Of a stretch of 8,181 nucleotides of DNA, positions 1 through 7,335 are shown piece after piece (position 1 is the first letter of the stretch; the number at the start of each line of letters is the position of its first letter). Below the pieces are notes generated by a model that saw only the letters and a program-made list of their open reading frames with translations, had not been told where the DNA came from and made no database searches. Made by a program: the position numbers and the translations under genes. The stretch is taken from positions 1 to 8,181 of the forward strand of contig JAFECV010000079.1 of the NCBI GenBank assembly GCA_018241985.1, given 5' to 3'. The DNA is from Pseudomonadota bacterium. Its GTDB lineage: Bacteria > Pseudomonadota > Gammaproteobacteria > Burkholderiales > Burkholderiaceae_C.

Positions 1-1
1 G

Positions 2-100
2 CATCCTTCACTCACACCGGAGCGCTGCACGCGGTTGATGGCCGAACTCGACCTCATCCTCATGGAAGCGGCGCGTTCGAGCATTGACGAAGACGAATAG
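2..100 (+). CDS. 3' end of an unidentified protein (partial)
   Basis: An open frame enters from the left edge and ends at a TAG (98-100). It gives 32 residues, ending in LMAELDLILMEAARSSIDEDE. The piece looks like an amphipathic helix followed by an acidic tail, as found at the C-terminus of many small regulators, but it is too short to assign to a family. The frame is supported by its lack of stops from base 2 and by the Burkholderiales-like codon use (GCG, CTC, GAC). No terminator follows. The next 188 bases up to the lipase hold no other convincing gene; the only possible promoter element there is a weak TAGATT at 229-234 without a good -35. Function unknown. Confidence 0.45.
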   Translation, partial: HPSLTPERCTRLMAELDLILMEAARSSIDEDE

Positions 101-288
101 CGAGAATGGCCTGAAGGCATGTGTCGCACGCCATCTAGTCTCGACCCCGAGCCGAGGTGCCGTCGCCTGCGGGACCGACCCCGACGACCCTGCGCGTAGC
201 CCCGCTGGTGCCACGCGCCTGCTCGCAGTAGATTGCAACGCTCCAGCCCTCGGCGCGCAACGGCGCCGGCAACATCGAGCAACGAGCC

Positions 289-1524
289 ATGAATCACGAG
301 ACGACCCCTCTCCCATCTTCCTTCCGCAAGTTCCGGCTCGGCGCGGCCGGCCTGCTGCTGGTCGTCGCGCTGCTCGCCGGCTGCGCGACCGCGCCGGCCG
401 GCGGCGACGCCGCGTTCTACGCCTACAGCGGCGCCGTCCCGGGCACGCCCGGCATGCTGCTGCGCAGCGAGCCGCTGCCGCCCAAGCTCGGGCTCGAAGC
501 GGCGGCGCGGCAATACCGCATCCTCTACACGTCGACCGACGGGCGCACCGGCAGCGGCCAGCTCGTGACCTCGGGCGCGGTGTTCTACCCCAAGGGCCCG
601 GCGCCGACCGGCGGCTGGCCGATCGTCGCGTGGGCGCACGGCACCGTCGGCGTCGCCGACATCTGCGCACCGTCGCGCAATGTGCGCTCCAAGCGCGACG
701 CGGACTACCTCGACGCCTGGCTGCGCCAGGGCTTCGCCGTGGTCGCGACCGACTACCAGGGCCTCGGCACGTCCCGCATCAGCGGCCCGCACCTGTACCT
801 GGACACGCGCTCCGAGGCCTATTCGGTGCTCGACAGCGTGCGCGCGGCGCTCGGCGGCATGAAGGACCTGTCGAACCGCGTGATCATCGTCGGCCAGTCG
901 CAGGGCGGCGGCGCGGCGTTCGCGACCGCGGGCTACGCGCCGACTTATGCGCCGGACCTGAAGGTGCTCGGCACCGTGGCCACCGGCACGCCCGATCTGG
1001 CGCACCTCGGCCCGTCGCCGTACCGGCCGGACGAGGTGAACCCGACGCTCGCCTACGCGATGTACATCGGCTTGACGGTGCAGGCGCTGGACCCGGCGAT
1101 CCGGTCCGACCAGTTCTACACCGAACGTGCGCTGCCGGTGTACGCGAAGGCCGGATCGATCTGCCTCGGACCGCTGGAGAACGACATCAAGGCAGCGGGG
1201 CTGACCAATGCGAACACGCTGCTGCCGGGCGGCACCCCGCTCGCGTTCCGCGTGCTCGGCAGGAGCCTGCTGTACCCGACATACAAGCTGGAACAGCCGC
1301 TGTTCATGGGCACCGGCGGCGCGGACCGGGATGTCTCGACCGCGCAGCAACTGAGACTCGCGAAGGATGCCTGCGCGGCCGGCACGCGGGTGCAGCAACA
1401 TGTGTACCCGGGCCTCTCGCACAGCGCGACGGTGAACGCCTCGCTCGCCGACTCGATTCCGTTCGTGCGGAGCCTGCTCGCCGGTCAGCCGGTGCAATCG
1501 ACCTGCGCGAGCGGTCCGGATTGA
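289..1524 (+). CDS. Lipoprotein secretory lipase/esterase (LIP-type alpha/beta hydrolase)
   Basis: A 411-residue alpha/beta hydrolase that most resembles the secretory lipase (LIP, Candida-type) family, which cleaves acylglycerols or other esters. The N-terminus has a basic start, a hydrophobic stretch (about residues 18-30) and a lipobox LAGC with Cys32, so the mature protein is probably a lipoprotein anchored in the envelope. An AHG oxyanion-loop motif lies at 116-118. The nucleophile elbow GQSQGG puts the catalytic Ser at 204. The likely Asp is D346 in GGADRDVS and the likely His is H378 in GLSHSAT, so the triad is complete and in the usual order. The ATG at 289 was chosen because the signal peptide follows at once; the upstream ribosome site is weak. 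The gene stands alone, facing the SDR gene tail to tail. The substrate cannot be read from sequence; feruloyl esterase or polyester hydrolase activity is possible within the fold. The family call is firm for the fold and moderate for 'lipase'. Confidence 0.85.
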   Translation: MNHETTPLPSSFRKFRLGAAGLLLVVALLAGCATAPAGGDAAFYAYSGAVPGTPGMLLRSEPLPPKLGLEAAARQYRILYTSTDGRTGSGQLVTSGAVFYPKGPAPTGGWPIVAWAHGTVGVADICAPSRNVRSKRDADYLDAWLRQGFAVVATDYQGLGTSRISGPHLYLDTRSEAYSVLDSVRAALGGMKDLSNRVIIVGQSQGGGAAFATAGYAPTYAPDLKVLGTVATGTPDLAHLGPSPYRPDEVNPTLAYAMYIGLTVQALDPAIRSDQFYTERALPVYAKAGSICLGPLENDIKAAGLTNANTLLPGGTPLAFRVLGRSLLYPTYKLEQPLFMGTGGADRDVSTAQQLRLAKDACAAGTRVQQHVYPGLSHSATVNASLADSIPFVRSLLAGQPVQSTCASGPD

Positions 1525-1534
1525 GACGGGTGCC

Positions 1535-1565
1535 TCGCCCGGCGTGGCCGTCACGCGCCGGGCGA
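1535..1565 (+). terminator. GC-rich hairpin after the lipase gene, possible terminator
   Basis: Ten bases at 1535-1544 (TCGCCCGGCG) pair perfectly with 1556-1565 (CGCCGGGCGA) around an 11-base loop, starting about 10 bases after the lipase stop. Position and stem strength fit a transcription end, but no T-run follows, so it is not a classic intrinsic terminator. A smaller hairpin (GGCGC 1645-1649 with GCGCC 1656-1660) sits just past the SDR stop on the other side and could serve the opposite strand. Confidence 0.35.
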
Positions 1566-1576
1566 TTCACCGATTT

Positions 1577-1638
1577 CAAGCAAAAGAGGCCGCAAGCGCT
1601 CATCCATCAAGCGCCGGTTGCTATCTTATAGATAGCAA
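1577..1638. repeat. Dispersed two-hairpin repeat, Comamonadaceae type
   Basis: The stretch between the convergent lipase and SDR genes holds AAGAGGCCGCAAGCGCTCAT, then CATCAAGCGC, then TTGCTATCT and AGATAGCAA, which form a perfect 9-bp stem with a 3-base loop (1618-1638). GCGCT and AGCGC form a smaller upstream stem. The order (GGC, AGCGCT, ATC, AAGCGC, then a GCTATC/GATAGC hairpin) matches my memory of an intergenic repeat common in Acidovorax, Polaromonas and relatives. The composition is clearly less GC-rich than its flanks. Its role is unknown; similar elements act as mRNA-end stabilisers or weak terminators. Only one copy lies in this window, so repetition itself cannot be shown here. 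Confidence 0.6.
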
Positions 1639-1661
1639 ACCACAGGCGCGCGCGGGCGCCT

Positions 1662-2417
1662 TCAGCCGCGCCCGGCGAACGGCATCTTGGTCGCCATCAC
1701 CGTGTGGAACATCACGTTCGCCTCGAGAGGCAGGCCGGCCATGTGGACGACGGACTGGCCGACGATGGCCACGTCCATCAGCGGTTCGACCGCGATCTGG
1801 CCGTTCGCCTGCAGGATGCCGGCCGCCATGCGCTCGGCCATTTCGGTGGCGGCATTGCCGATGTCGATCTGCCCGACCGCGATGTCGTACTTGCGCCCGT
1901 CGAGCGAAGCCGCCTTGGTCAGCCCCGACACCGCGTGCTTGGTCGCGGTGTAAGCGATCGAATTCGGCCGCGGCGTGGTCGCCGAGATCGAGCCGTTGTT
2001 GATGATGCGCCCGCCGCGCGGCATCTGTGCCTTCATCACGCGGAACGCCGCCTGCAGGCACAGGAACATGCCGGTGAGGTTGGTGTCGACCACGCTGCGC
2101 CAGTCATCCGGCGTCAGATCTTCCAGCAGCTTCGGCGGCCCGCTGATGCCGGCGTTGTTGAACAGCAGGTCGACCCGGCCGAATTGCCGGGCCGCGGCGT
2201 CGAACAGCGCCTGCACCGACGCCGGCTGCGTCACGTCGGTCGGCACCGCGAGCGCGCGAGCGCCGGCGCCGGAATCGGCGATCACCTGCTGCAGCGGCTC
2301 CTGCCTGCGCCCGGCCAACGCGACGCGCCAGCCCGCGCCCAGCAGCGCGAGCGCCGCCGCCTTGCCGATGCCGCTGCCGGCGCCGGTCACGATCGCAACC
2401 TTGTCCTGTGTCGTCAT
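1662..2417 (-). CDS. SDR family NAD(P)-dependent oxidoreductase
   Basis: A 251-residue classical short-chain dehydrogenase/reductase, the usual length for the family. The Rossmann motif TGAGSGIG lies at 11-18, NNAG at 87-90, the structural Asn at 113, and the catalytic Ser143, Tyr156 and Lys160 are all present (YTATK). Arg37-Arg38 after the second strand suggest NADPH preference. The usual PG motif is replaced by QIDIGNAAT (183-191), and the protein ends MPFAGRG; I recall both as marks of one subfamily of proteobacterial SDRs with no assigned substrate. The ATG at 2417 is preferred over an upstream GTG at 2438 because AGAGGA sits 8 bases before it and the Rossmann fold then starts at residue 5. 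The gene follows rnr by 35 bp on the same strand, so it is probably co-transcribed. The substrate is unknown; the 3-oxoacyl-ACP reductase label often given to such proteins is not supported. Confidence 0.9.
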   Translation of the reverse strand: MTTQDKVAIVTGAGSGIGKAAALALLGAGWRVALAGRRQEPLQQVIADSGAGARALAVPTDVTQPASVQALFDAAARQFGRVDLLFNNAGISGPPKLLEDLTPDDWRSVVDTNLTGMFLCLQAAFRVMKAQMPRGGRIINNGSISATTPRPNSIAYTATKHAVSGLTKAASLDGRKYDIAVGQIDIGNAATEMAERMAAGILQANGQIAVEPLMDVAIVGQSVVHMAGLPLEANVMFHTVMATKMPFAGRG

Positions 2418-2452
2418 CTCTCGAGTCCTCTCGCCCACCGGGGCTACGCGGG

Positions 2453-4660
2453 TCAGCGCGGGGATCTGCGGCGGGCCGCTTCGGGCTTGGCGGCCCGCGG
2501 CTTCGCCTGCGCCGGCCGCGCCCGTTCACTCTGCGTCTTCTGCTTCTTCTGTTTCGCAGGCAGGGCCGCGCCGCGATCCGCCTCGCCCTGCTGTGCCGCG
2601 CCGCCCTTGCCGGCGCGCGGCTGGCTTTCAGCATCGTCCCGCACCAGCCGGAAGTCGATGCGCCGGCCGTCCAGGTCGACCCGGCTCACCTGCACCCGCA
2701 CCCGGGTGCCGATCGCGTAGCGCATGCCGGTGCGCTCGCCGCGCAGTTCCTGGCGCGCCTCGTCGAACCGGAAATACTCGCCGCCCAGTTCGGTGATGTG
2801 GACCAGGCCGTCGACGTAGATCGCGTCGAGCGTGACGAAGATGCCGAACGTCGTCACCGCGCTGACCACGCCGCCGTACTCCTCGCCGAGGTGCTCGCGC
2901 ATGTAGCGGCACTTGAGCCAGGCCTCGACGTCGCGGCTCGCCTCGTCGGCGCGGCGCTCGTTCGCGCTGCAATGCAGCCCGGCCGCCTGCCACGCGTGGT
3001 CCTCGGCGCTGAAGGCCGAAGCGCGCGCCGCGGCCCGCTGCTTCGAAGCACCGTTCTTCTCCAGCCGCCGCACGAGCTTCGCCTGGGCTTCGCCCGGCGT
3101 CGGCAGCACCGGCAGGTGGTAGCGGTTGCCCGCGAGGATGGCCTTGATCACGCGGTGCACCAGCAGGTCCGGGTAGCGCCGGATCGGGCTGGTGAAGTGC
3201 GTGTAGGCCTCGTAGGCCAGGCCGAAGTGGCCGCTGTTGGTGCGCGTGTAGATCGCCTGCTGCATAGAACGCAGCAGCATCGAGTGAATCTGCGGCGCGT
3301 CCGGCCGGTCCTTGGTGGCGTTCGCGATCGTCTGCAGGTCGCTCGGCTTCGGATTCTCCCCGAGCGCCATGCCGATGCCGAGCGCCTTCAGGTAGTTGCG
3401 CAGCACCTCCAGCTTCTCCGGGGTCGGCCCCTCGTGCACGCGGAACAGCGCCGGGTGCTTGCTGCGCACCAGGTAGTCGGCGCTGCAGACGTTGGCGGCG
3501 AGCATCGCCTCCTCGATCAGGCGGTGCGCCACGGTGCGCACGCGCGGTTCGATGCGCTCGATCCGGCCGTTGTCGCCGCAGACGATCTGGGTCTCGGTGG
3601 TTTCGAAGTCGACCGCGCCGCGCCGCTCGCGCGCGGCCAGCAGCGCGCGGTAGACCTCGTGCAGGTTCAGCAGGTCGGGCACGCGCGCGGCATGGCGCAG
3701 CGCCTCGGGCCCGCGCGTGTTGCCGAGGATCGCCGCCACGTCCGTGTAGGTGAAGCGGGCATGGCTGTGCATCACGGCCGGGTAGAACTGGTAGGCCTGC
3801 ACCTCGCCCTTGGCCGTGACCAGCATGTCGCACACCATGCACAGGCGGTCCACGCCCGGGTTCAGCGAGCACAGCCCGTTGCTGAGCTTCTCCGGCAGCA
3901 TCGGGATCACGCGGCGCGGAAAGTACACGCTGGTCGCGCGGTCGAACGCGTCGACGTCGATCGCGCCGCCGGTCTCGACATAGTGGCTCACGTCGGCGAT
4001 CGCGACCAGCAGCCGCCAGCCGTTGGCCGACTTCGCGCGGCCGACCCGGGCCGGCTCGCAGTAGACCGCGTCGTCGAAGTCGCGCGCGTCCTCGCCGTCG
4101 ATCGTCACCAGCGGCACGTCGGTCAGGTCGACCCGGTGCTGCCGATCGCGCGGCCGCACCCGGTCCGGCAGCGAGCGCGCCTGCGCGATGCAGGCTGCGG
4201 AGAATTCGTGCGGCACGCCGTACTTGCGCACCGCGATCTCGATCTCCATGCCGGGGTCCTCGATCTCGCCGAGCACCTCGCTGACGCGGCCGACCGGCTG
4301 GCCGAACAGCGCCGGCGGCTCGGTCAGTTCGACCACCACCACCTGTCCCGGCTTGGCCGCGCCGGTCGCGCCCTTCGGAATCAGCACGTCCTGGCCGTAG
4401 CGTTTGTCCTCGGGCGCGACCAGCCAGACGCCGCCTTCCTGCAGCAGCCGGCCGATGATCGGCTGGCGCGGCCGCTCGACGATTTCGACGACCCGGCCCT
4501 CGGGCCGGCCGCGGCGGTCGCTGCGCACGATGCGCGCCTTGACCCGGTCGCCGTGCAGCACCGCGCGCATCTCGTTCGGCGGCAGATAGATGTCGGCCTC
4601 GTCGTCGTCGCGGACGACGAAGCCGTGCCCGTCGCGATGACCCTGCACCGTGCCGACCAC
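2453..4660 (-). CDS. rnr: Ribonuclease R, lacking the N-terminal HTH domain
   Basis: A processive 3'-to-5' exoribonuclease of the RNase II/R (RNB) family, which degrades structured RNA and helps in rRNA and tmRNA-linked quality control. Numbered from the GTG at 4660 (735 residues): cold-shock/OB domains from about 1 to 150 ([12 protein letters not shown] at the very start), RNB domain about 175-508 with the metal-binding motif [12 protein letters not shown] at 189-200 (bases 4061-4096) and [12 protein letters not shown] near its end, an S1 domain about 590-670, and a Lys/Arg/Ala-rich basic tail. E. coli RNase R has about 80 more residues, a winged-helix region, before its first OB domain; here that space is taken by tRNA-Leu. 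The start is uncertain. There is no in-frame ATG; the only other in-frame GTG (4750) lies inside the tRNA gene, and CTG codons occur at 4672 and 4669. The sequence LLDEV just before the chosen GTG looks coding, so the true start may be slightly upstream. The gene is probably co-transcribed with the SDR gene downstream. Confidence 0.9.
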   Translation of the reverse strand: MVGTVQGHRDGHGFVVRDDDEADIYLPPNEMRAVLHGDRVKARIVRSDRRGRPEGRVVEIVERPRQPIIGRLLQEGGVWLVAPEDKRYGQDVLIPKGATGAAKPGQVVVVELTEPPALFGQPVGRVSEVLGEIEDPGMEIEIAVRKYGVPHEFSAACIAQARSLPDRVRPRDRQHRVDLTDVPLVTIDGEDARDFDDAVYCEPARVGRAKSANGWRLLVAIADVSHYVETGGAIDVDAFDRATSVYFPRRVIPMLPEKLSNGLCSLNPGVDRLCMVCDMLVTAKGEVQAYQFYPAVMHSHARFTYTDVAAILGNTRGPEALRHAARVPDLLNLHEVYRALLAARERRGAVDFETTETQIVCGDNGRIERIEPRVRTVAHRLIEEAMLAANVCSADYLVRSKHPALFRVHEGPTPEKLEVLRNYLKALGIGMALGENPKPSDLQTIANATKDRPDAPQIHSMLLRSMQQAIYTRTNSGHFGLAYEAYTHFTSPIRRYPDLLVHRVIKAILAGNRYHLPVLPTPGEAQAKLVRRLEKNGASKQRAAARASAFSAEDHAWQAAGLHCSANERRADEASRDVEAWLKCRYMREHLGEEYGGVVSAVTTFGIFVTLDAIYVDGLVHITELGGEYFRFDEARQELRGERTGMRYAIGTRVRVQVSRVDLDGRRIDFRLVRDDAESQPRAGKGGAAQQGEADRGAALPAKQKKQKTQSERARPAQAKPRAAKPEAARRRSPR

Positions 4661-4695
4661 TTCGTCCAGCAGCGTGCCGGTGGTATTCGTGTTTT

Positions 4696-4704
4696 TGATA
4701 GAAT
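4696..4704 (+). promoter_or_regulatory. Extended -10 promoter of tRNA-Leu
   Basis: TGATAGAAT at 4696-4704 reads as an extended -10 element (TG, one base, then TAGAAT). It would start transcription near 4711-4712, about 11 bases before the mature tRNA. No good -35 box lies 16-18 bases upstream, which is common for extended -10 promoters. The site falls in the 62-bp gap between the chosen rnr start and the tRNA, so the two transcription units share this stretch. An AT-rich pocket here stands out against the GC-rich flanks. Confidence 0.55.
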
Positions 4705-4722
4705 TTCTCGCTTTCCTGAAAT

Positions 4723-4807
<85 letters not shown>

Positions 4808-4843
4808 ATATAAGTTAGTTTCCGGGCCGGTTTGGCCCGACCG

Positions 4844-4871
4844 AAGCCACCGGATATCCGGTGGCTTTTTT
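4844..4871 (+). terminator. Intrinsic terminator of tRNA-Leu
   Basis: A perfect 24-bp palindrome (4844-4867, core GCCACCGGATATCCGGTGGC) is followed by six T residues (4866-4871) on the plus strand, 36 bases past the tRNA. On the minus strand the same hairpin is followed by TTCGG and not by a T-run, so it should stop tRNA transcription much better than rimO read-through. A smaller hairpin (CGGGCC 4823-4828 with GGCCCG 4834-4839) precedes it. Confidence 0.9.
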
Positions 4872-4925
4872 GTTTGGACATTGTCTCTACGGACCCGGTC
4901 CCGACGCCCCGTCCTTGCGCGCCCT

Positions 4926-6320
4926 TCACACCGGCATCGCAATCAGGTCGTGCCCCTCGGCCGCGACGATGCGCGCCCGCGTGAATTCCCCGACCTTGAG
5001 CGTCTTGCTGGCCTTCTGCGGCGCAAGCAGCCGGACCGTGCCGTCGATCTCGGGCGCGTCGGCGTAGCTCCTGCCGACGCCGCCCTTTCTGCCCAGGCCC
5101 GGCGCAGCGTCGACCAGCACCTGCATCTCGCAACCAATGCGCCGCTCGAGCTTCGCAGCCGACACGCCCTCCGCCACCGCCATGAAGCGCGCACGCCGCT
5201 CCTCGCGCAACTCCGGCGCCAGCATGCCCGGCAGCTCGTTCGCTGCCGCGCCCGCGACCGGGCTGTAGGCAAAGCAGCCGGCGCGGTCGATCTGTGCCTC
5301 GCGCATGAAGTCCAGCAAATGCTGGAACTCTTCTTCGGTCTCGCCGGGGAACCCCGCGATGAAGGTGCTGCGCACCACCAGTTGCGGGCAGTCCCGGCGC
5401 CAGCGCTCGAGCCGCTCCAGGTTCTTCTCGCCGCTGGCGGGGCGCTTCATGCGGCGCAACACGTCGGGATGGCTGTGCTGGAACGGCACGTCCAGATACG
5501 GCAGTACCCGTCCCCGCGCCATCAGGTCGATCACCTCGTCCACGCTCGGATACGGGTACACGTAGTGCAGCCGCACCCAGGCACCGTACGGCTCGGCCAG
5601 CGCGCCGAGCGCCTCGACCAGCTCGAACATGCGCGTGCGGATGGGCCGGCCGTCCCAGAAGCCGGTGCGGTACTTCAGGTCGACCCCGTAGGCCGAGGTG
5701 TCCTGGCTGATCACCAGCAGTTCCCGCACGCCGCTGTCGAACAGCCCGCGCGCTTCATGGAGCACGTCGCCGACCGGCCGGCTCACCAGGTCGCCGCGCA
5801 TCGACGGGATGATGCAGAAAGTGCAGCGGTGGTTGCAACCCTCGCTGATCTTCAGGTACGCGTAGTGCCGGGGCGTGAGCTTGATGCCGGTGGCAGGCAC
5901 CAGGTCCAGAAACGGATCGTGCGGCTTCGGGCAATGCGCATGCACCGCGTCCATCACCTCCTGCGTCGCATGCGGCCCGGTCACCGCCAGCACGCGCGGG
6001 TGCACCTGCCGCACCAGGTTCGCGTCGCCTGCCGCGCCCGGCACCGTGCGCGCGCCCAGGCACCCGGTGACGATCACGCGGCCGTTCTCGGCCAGCGCCT
6101 CGCCGATCGTGTCCAGGCTTTCGCGCACCGCGTCGTCGATGAAGCCGCAGGTGTTCACGATGACCAGATCCGCGCCTTCGAAATTCTTCGCGGTCCGGTA
6201 GCCCTCGGCGCTGAGCTGGGTGAGGATCAGTTCGGAATCGACCAGCGCCTTCGGGCAGCCGAGGCTGACGAAACCGATCTTCGGTGCCGGCAGCTCCGCT
6301 GGCAGCTTGACTTCACTCAT
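4926..6320 (-). CDS. rimO: Ribosomal protein S12 methylthiotransferase RimO
   Basis: A 464-residue radical-SAM methylthiotransferase that adds a methylthio group to a conserved Asp of ribosomal protein S12. The N-terminal UPF0004 domain carries the three cluster cysteines Cys22 ([12 protein letters not shown]), Cys58 (NTCGF) and Cys87 (TGCLG). The radical-SAM motif CNHRCTFC gives Cys162, Cys166 and Cys169. A C-terminal TRAM domain covers roughly residues 395-464. The SLGCPKxxVDSE and PSMRG signatures separate RimO from the tRNA-modifying relative MiaB. Length matches the family (about 440-470), so the gene is intact. The ATG at 6320 has AGGA very close upstream. It follows phaR by 59 bp on the same strand and is probably co-transcribed with it. 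No T-tract terminator for this strand lies before tRNA-Leu. Confidence 0.97.
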   Translation of the reverse strand: MSEVKLPAELPAPKIGFVSLGCPKALVDSELILTQLSAEGYRTAKNFEGADLVIVNTCGFIDDAVRESLDTIGEALAENGRVIVTGCLGARTVPGAAGDANLVRQVHPRVLAVTGPHATQEVMDAVHAHCPKPHDPFLDLVPATGIKLTPRHYAYLKISEGCNHRCTFCIIPSMRGDLVSRPVGDVLHEARGLFDSGVRELLVISQDTSAYGVDLKYRTGFWDGRPIRTRMFELVEALGALAEPYGAWVRLHYVYPYPSVDEVIDLMARGRVLPYLDVPFQHSHPDVLRRMKRPASGEKNLERLERWRRDCPQLVVRSTFIAGFPGETEEEFQHLLDFMREAQIDRAGCFAYSPVAGAAANELPGMLAPELREERRARFMAVAEGVSAAKLERRIGCEMQVLVDAAPGLGRKGGVGRSYADAPEIDGTVRLLAPQKASKTLKVGEFTRARIVAAEGHDLIAMPV

Positions 6321-6379
6321 TGTCCTGATGGTTCCAGGTTTTTGCCCGGTCTGGCGCCTTTGCAGGGCAGCCGGCCGGC

Positions 6380-6925
6380 TCAGCGCTTCATCCCGAACGC
6401 GCCCAGCATCTGTTCGGCCTGCTTCTGCATCTGCTGCTGCATCTGGTCGAACACGTTGCGCGACTGCTCGACATAGGTCTTCATCAGGCCCTGCATCAGC
6501 GGCGACTGCACGTTCATCAGCTGTGCCAGCATCTCGGGCGTCATGCCCTGCGACTGCTCGCGCAGCCGCGTTTGCAGGTCCATGAACGCCTGCACGTTCT
6601 TCTCGAGGTAGGTGCCCATGAAGCCCTGCATCGCATGGCCGTAGAAGCGGATGATGTTGGCCAGCACCGCCTCGCTGAAGATCGGCGCGCCGGCCGCCTC
6701 TTCCTCCAGGATGATCTGCAGCAGGATCGACCGGGTCAGGTCTTCGTCGGTCTTCGCGTCACGCACCACGAACGGCTCGGAATCGAGCACCAGCCGCCGC
6801 ACCTCGGCCAGCGTGATGTAGCTGGACGTGTCGGTGTCGTACAGGCGGCGGTTCGGATACTTCTTGATCACGCGCTGCTGCGGTGCGGCCTGCTTGCCGC
6901 CAGCGCCGGGCTTCTTCGCTCGCAA
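6380..6925 (-). CDS. phaR: Polyhydroxyalkanoate synthesis repressor PhaR (TTG start)
   Basis: A 181-residue regulator that binds both DNA and PHA granules, repressing phasin and PHA genes until polymer is made. The N-terminal DNA-binding PHB/PHA accumulation domain begins at residue 18 with [14 protein letters not shown]. The central part ([11 protein letters not shown], then [13 protein letters not shown]) and the Gln/Met-rich helical C-terminus ending LGAFGMKR match Comamonadaceae PhaR in my memory. The start is taken as TTG at 6925 because a full AAGGAG lies 7 bases upstream and the protein then has normal length. The next candidates upstream give an Arg-rich, unconserved extension of up to 44 residues that would cross the promoter region. 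rimO follows by 59 bp. Autoregulation is known for the family, and inverted repeats in the leader (see the regulatory entries) would suit it. Confidence 0.93.
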   Translation of the reverse strand: MRAKKPGAGGKQAAPQQRVIKKYPNRRLYDTDTSSYITLAEVRRLVLDSEPFVVRDAKTDEDLTRSILLQIILEEEAAGAPIFSEAVLANIIRFYGHAMQGFMGTYLEKNVQAFMDLQTRLREQSQGMTPEMLAQLMNVQSPLMQGLMKTYVEQSRNVFDQMQQQMQKQAEQMLGAFGMKR

Positions 6926-6932
6926 TGGGGGA

Positions 6933-6938
6933 CTCCTT
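6933..6938 (-). promoter_or_regulatory. Ribosome binding site that fixes the phaR TTG start
   Basis: The minus strand reads AAGGAG here, a perfect Shine-Dalgarno match, with 7 bases between it and the TTG at 6925-6923. No other in-frame start codon upstream has a comparable site. Confidence 0.75.
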
Positions 6939-6980
6939 CTTTTGGCCCTTTGACCGAACAGGCGACGCCTGCGATCGGTG

Positions 6981-7031
6981 CCAGTCGACAGCGCTGGCTG
7001 CTTTGCCATTCTAGTTACAACCATCGACTGG
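6981..7031 (-). promoter_or_regulatory. Putative phaR promoter framed by an 8-bp inverted repeat
   Basis: The minus strand carries TAGAAT at 7013-7008, the same -10 hexamer as the tRNA-Leu promoter, about 83 bases upstream of the phaR start; the -35 region is weak. CCAGTCGA (6981-6988) and its exact reverse complement TCGACTGG (7024-7031) flank it. Between promoter and start, CAGGCG-A-CGCCTG (6959-6971) forms a second inverted repeat in the leader. Either could be an operator, for example for PhaR autoregulation, but I cannot match them to a known PhaR site. Confidence 0.4.
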
Positions 7032-7215
7032 TCCGTCGGGGCTTTCCTTGACGGCAATCAAGTGCCGCCATTGCAGCGCGCGCCCCGGCTTCGTTCATCG
7101 GGAATTCCCGGATCCACGGCACGATCGACCACTTGCTGATCCAGATCAATCGCGGCCGGTACGGGGTTTATAGGATGAAATCGTTGACTGGAATAAGCGC
7201 ACAGGTATGGACTTG

Positions 7216-7242
7216 GCCTGCAAGCTTGCAATGACCGCAGGC
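7216..7242 (+). promoter_or_regulatory. Nested inverted repeats upstream of the synthetase gene, possible operator or leader hairpin
   Basis: TGCAAGCTTGCA (7219-7230) is a perfect 12-bp palindrome. It overlaps a wider inverted repeat, GCCTGC (7216-7221) with GCAGGC (7237-7242). The two pairings exclude each other. They lie about 95-120 bases before the ATG at 7336, in the place of an operator or of an alternative leader structure. The inner palindrome has the size and symmetry of regulator sites such as those of LuxR-type proteins, but no regulator gene is in view. Confidence 0.35.
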
Positions 7243-7335
7243 TCAGTAGGGCCGAGATAAACCGAGCCAGTCGTGTCGCAGCAGGCATCGGAGCTGTCGC
7301 GTACGCGGCGAGACCGACGAACGAGGGAGGCTGCG

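Larger units (their letters stand above)
6926..7335. promoter_or_regulatory. Divergent intergenic region between phaR and the synthetase gene
   Basis: This 410-bp stretch holds no convincing gene; open frames crossing it on either strand have arginine- and serine-rich, unconserved products. It contains the phaR leader and promoter, a perfect 12-bp palindrome CGGGAATTCCCG (7099-7110), a TTGACT (7184-7189) with a weak TATGGA 16 bases later (7206-7211) as the best promoter guess for the plus-strand gene, and a second palindrome at 7219-7230. The heptamer CCAGTCG occurs three times (6981, reverse at 7025-7031, 7267). A site GGGAGG (7325-7330) serves the synthetase gene. Confidence 0.5.

Noticed and set aside
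8..670. Long open frames opposite or overlapping the lipase (minus 8-670, plus 84-1631)
   Set aside because: Their products are almost wholly Arg/Ala/Pro-rich, as expected for GC-rich shadow frames, while the lipase frame has a signal peptide and a full catalytic triad.
4844..4871. The 24-bp palindrome after tRNA-Leu as an operator
   Set aside because: The six T residues directly after it on the plus strand fit an intrinsic terminator for the tRNA, which needs no further explanation.
4881..6476. A 531-codon plus-strand frame opposite rimO
   Set aside because: It is the antisense shadow of rimO, which has all six cluster cysteines in frame.
7008..7335. A small gene in the phaR-synthetase gap
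   Set aside because: Short frames there lack ribosome sites and have shadow-like composition; the palindromes and promoter-like hexamers explain the region better.
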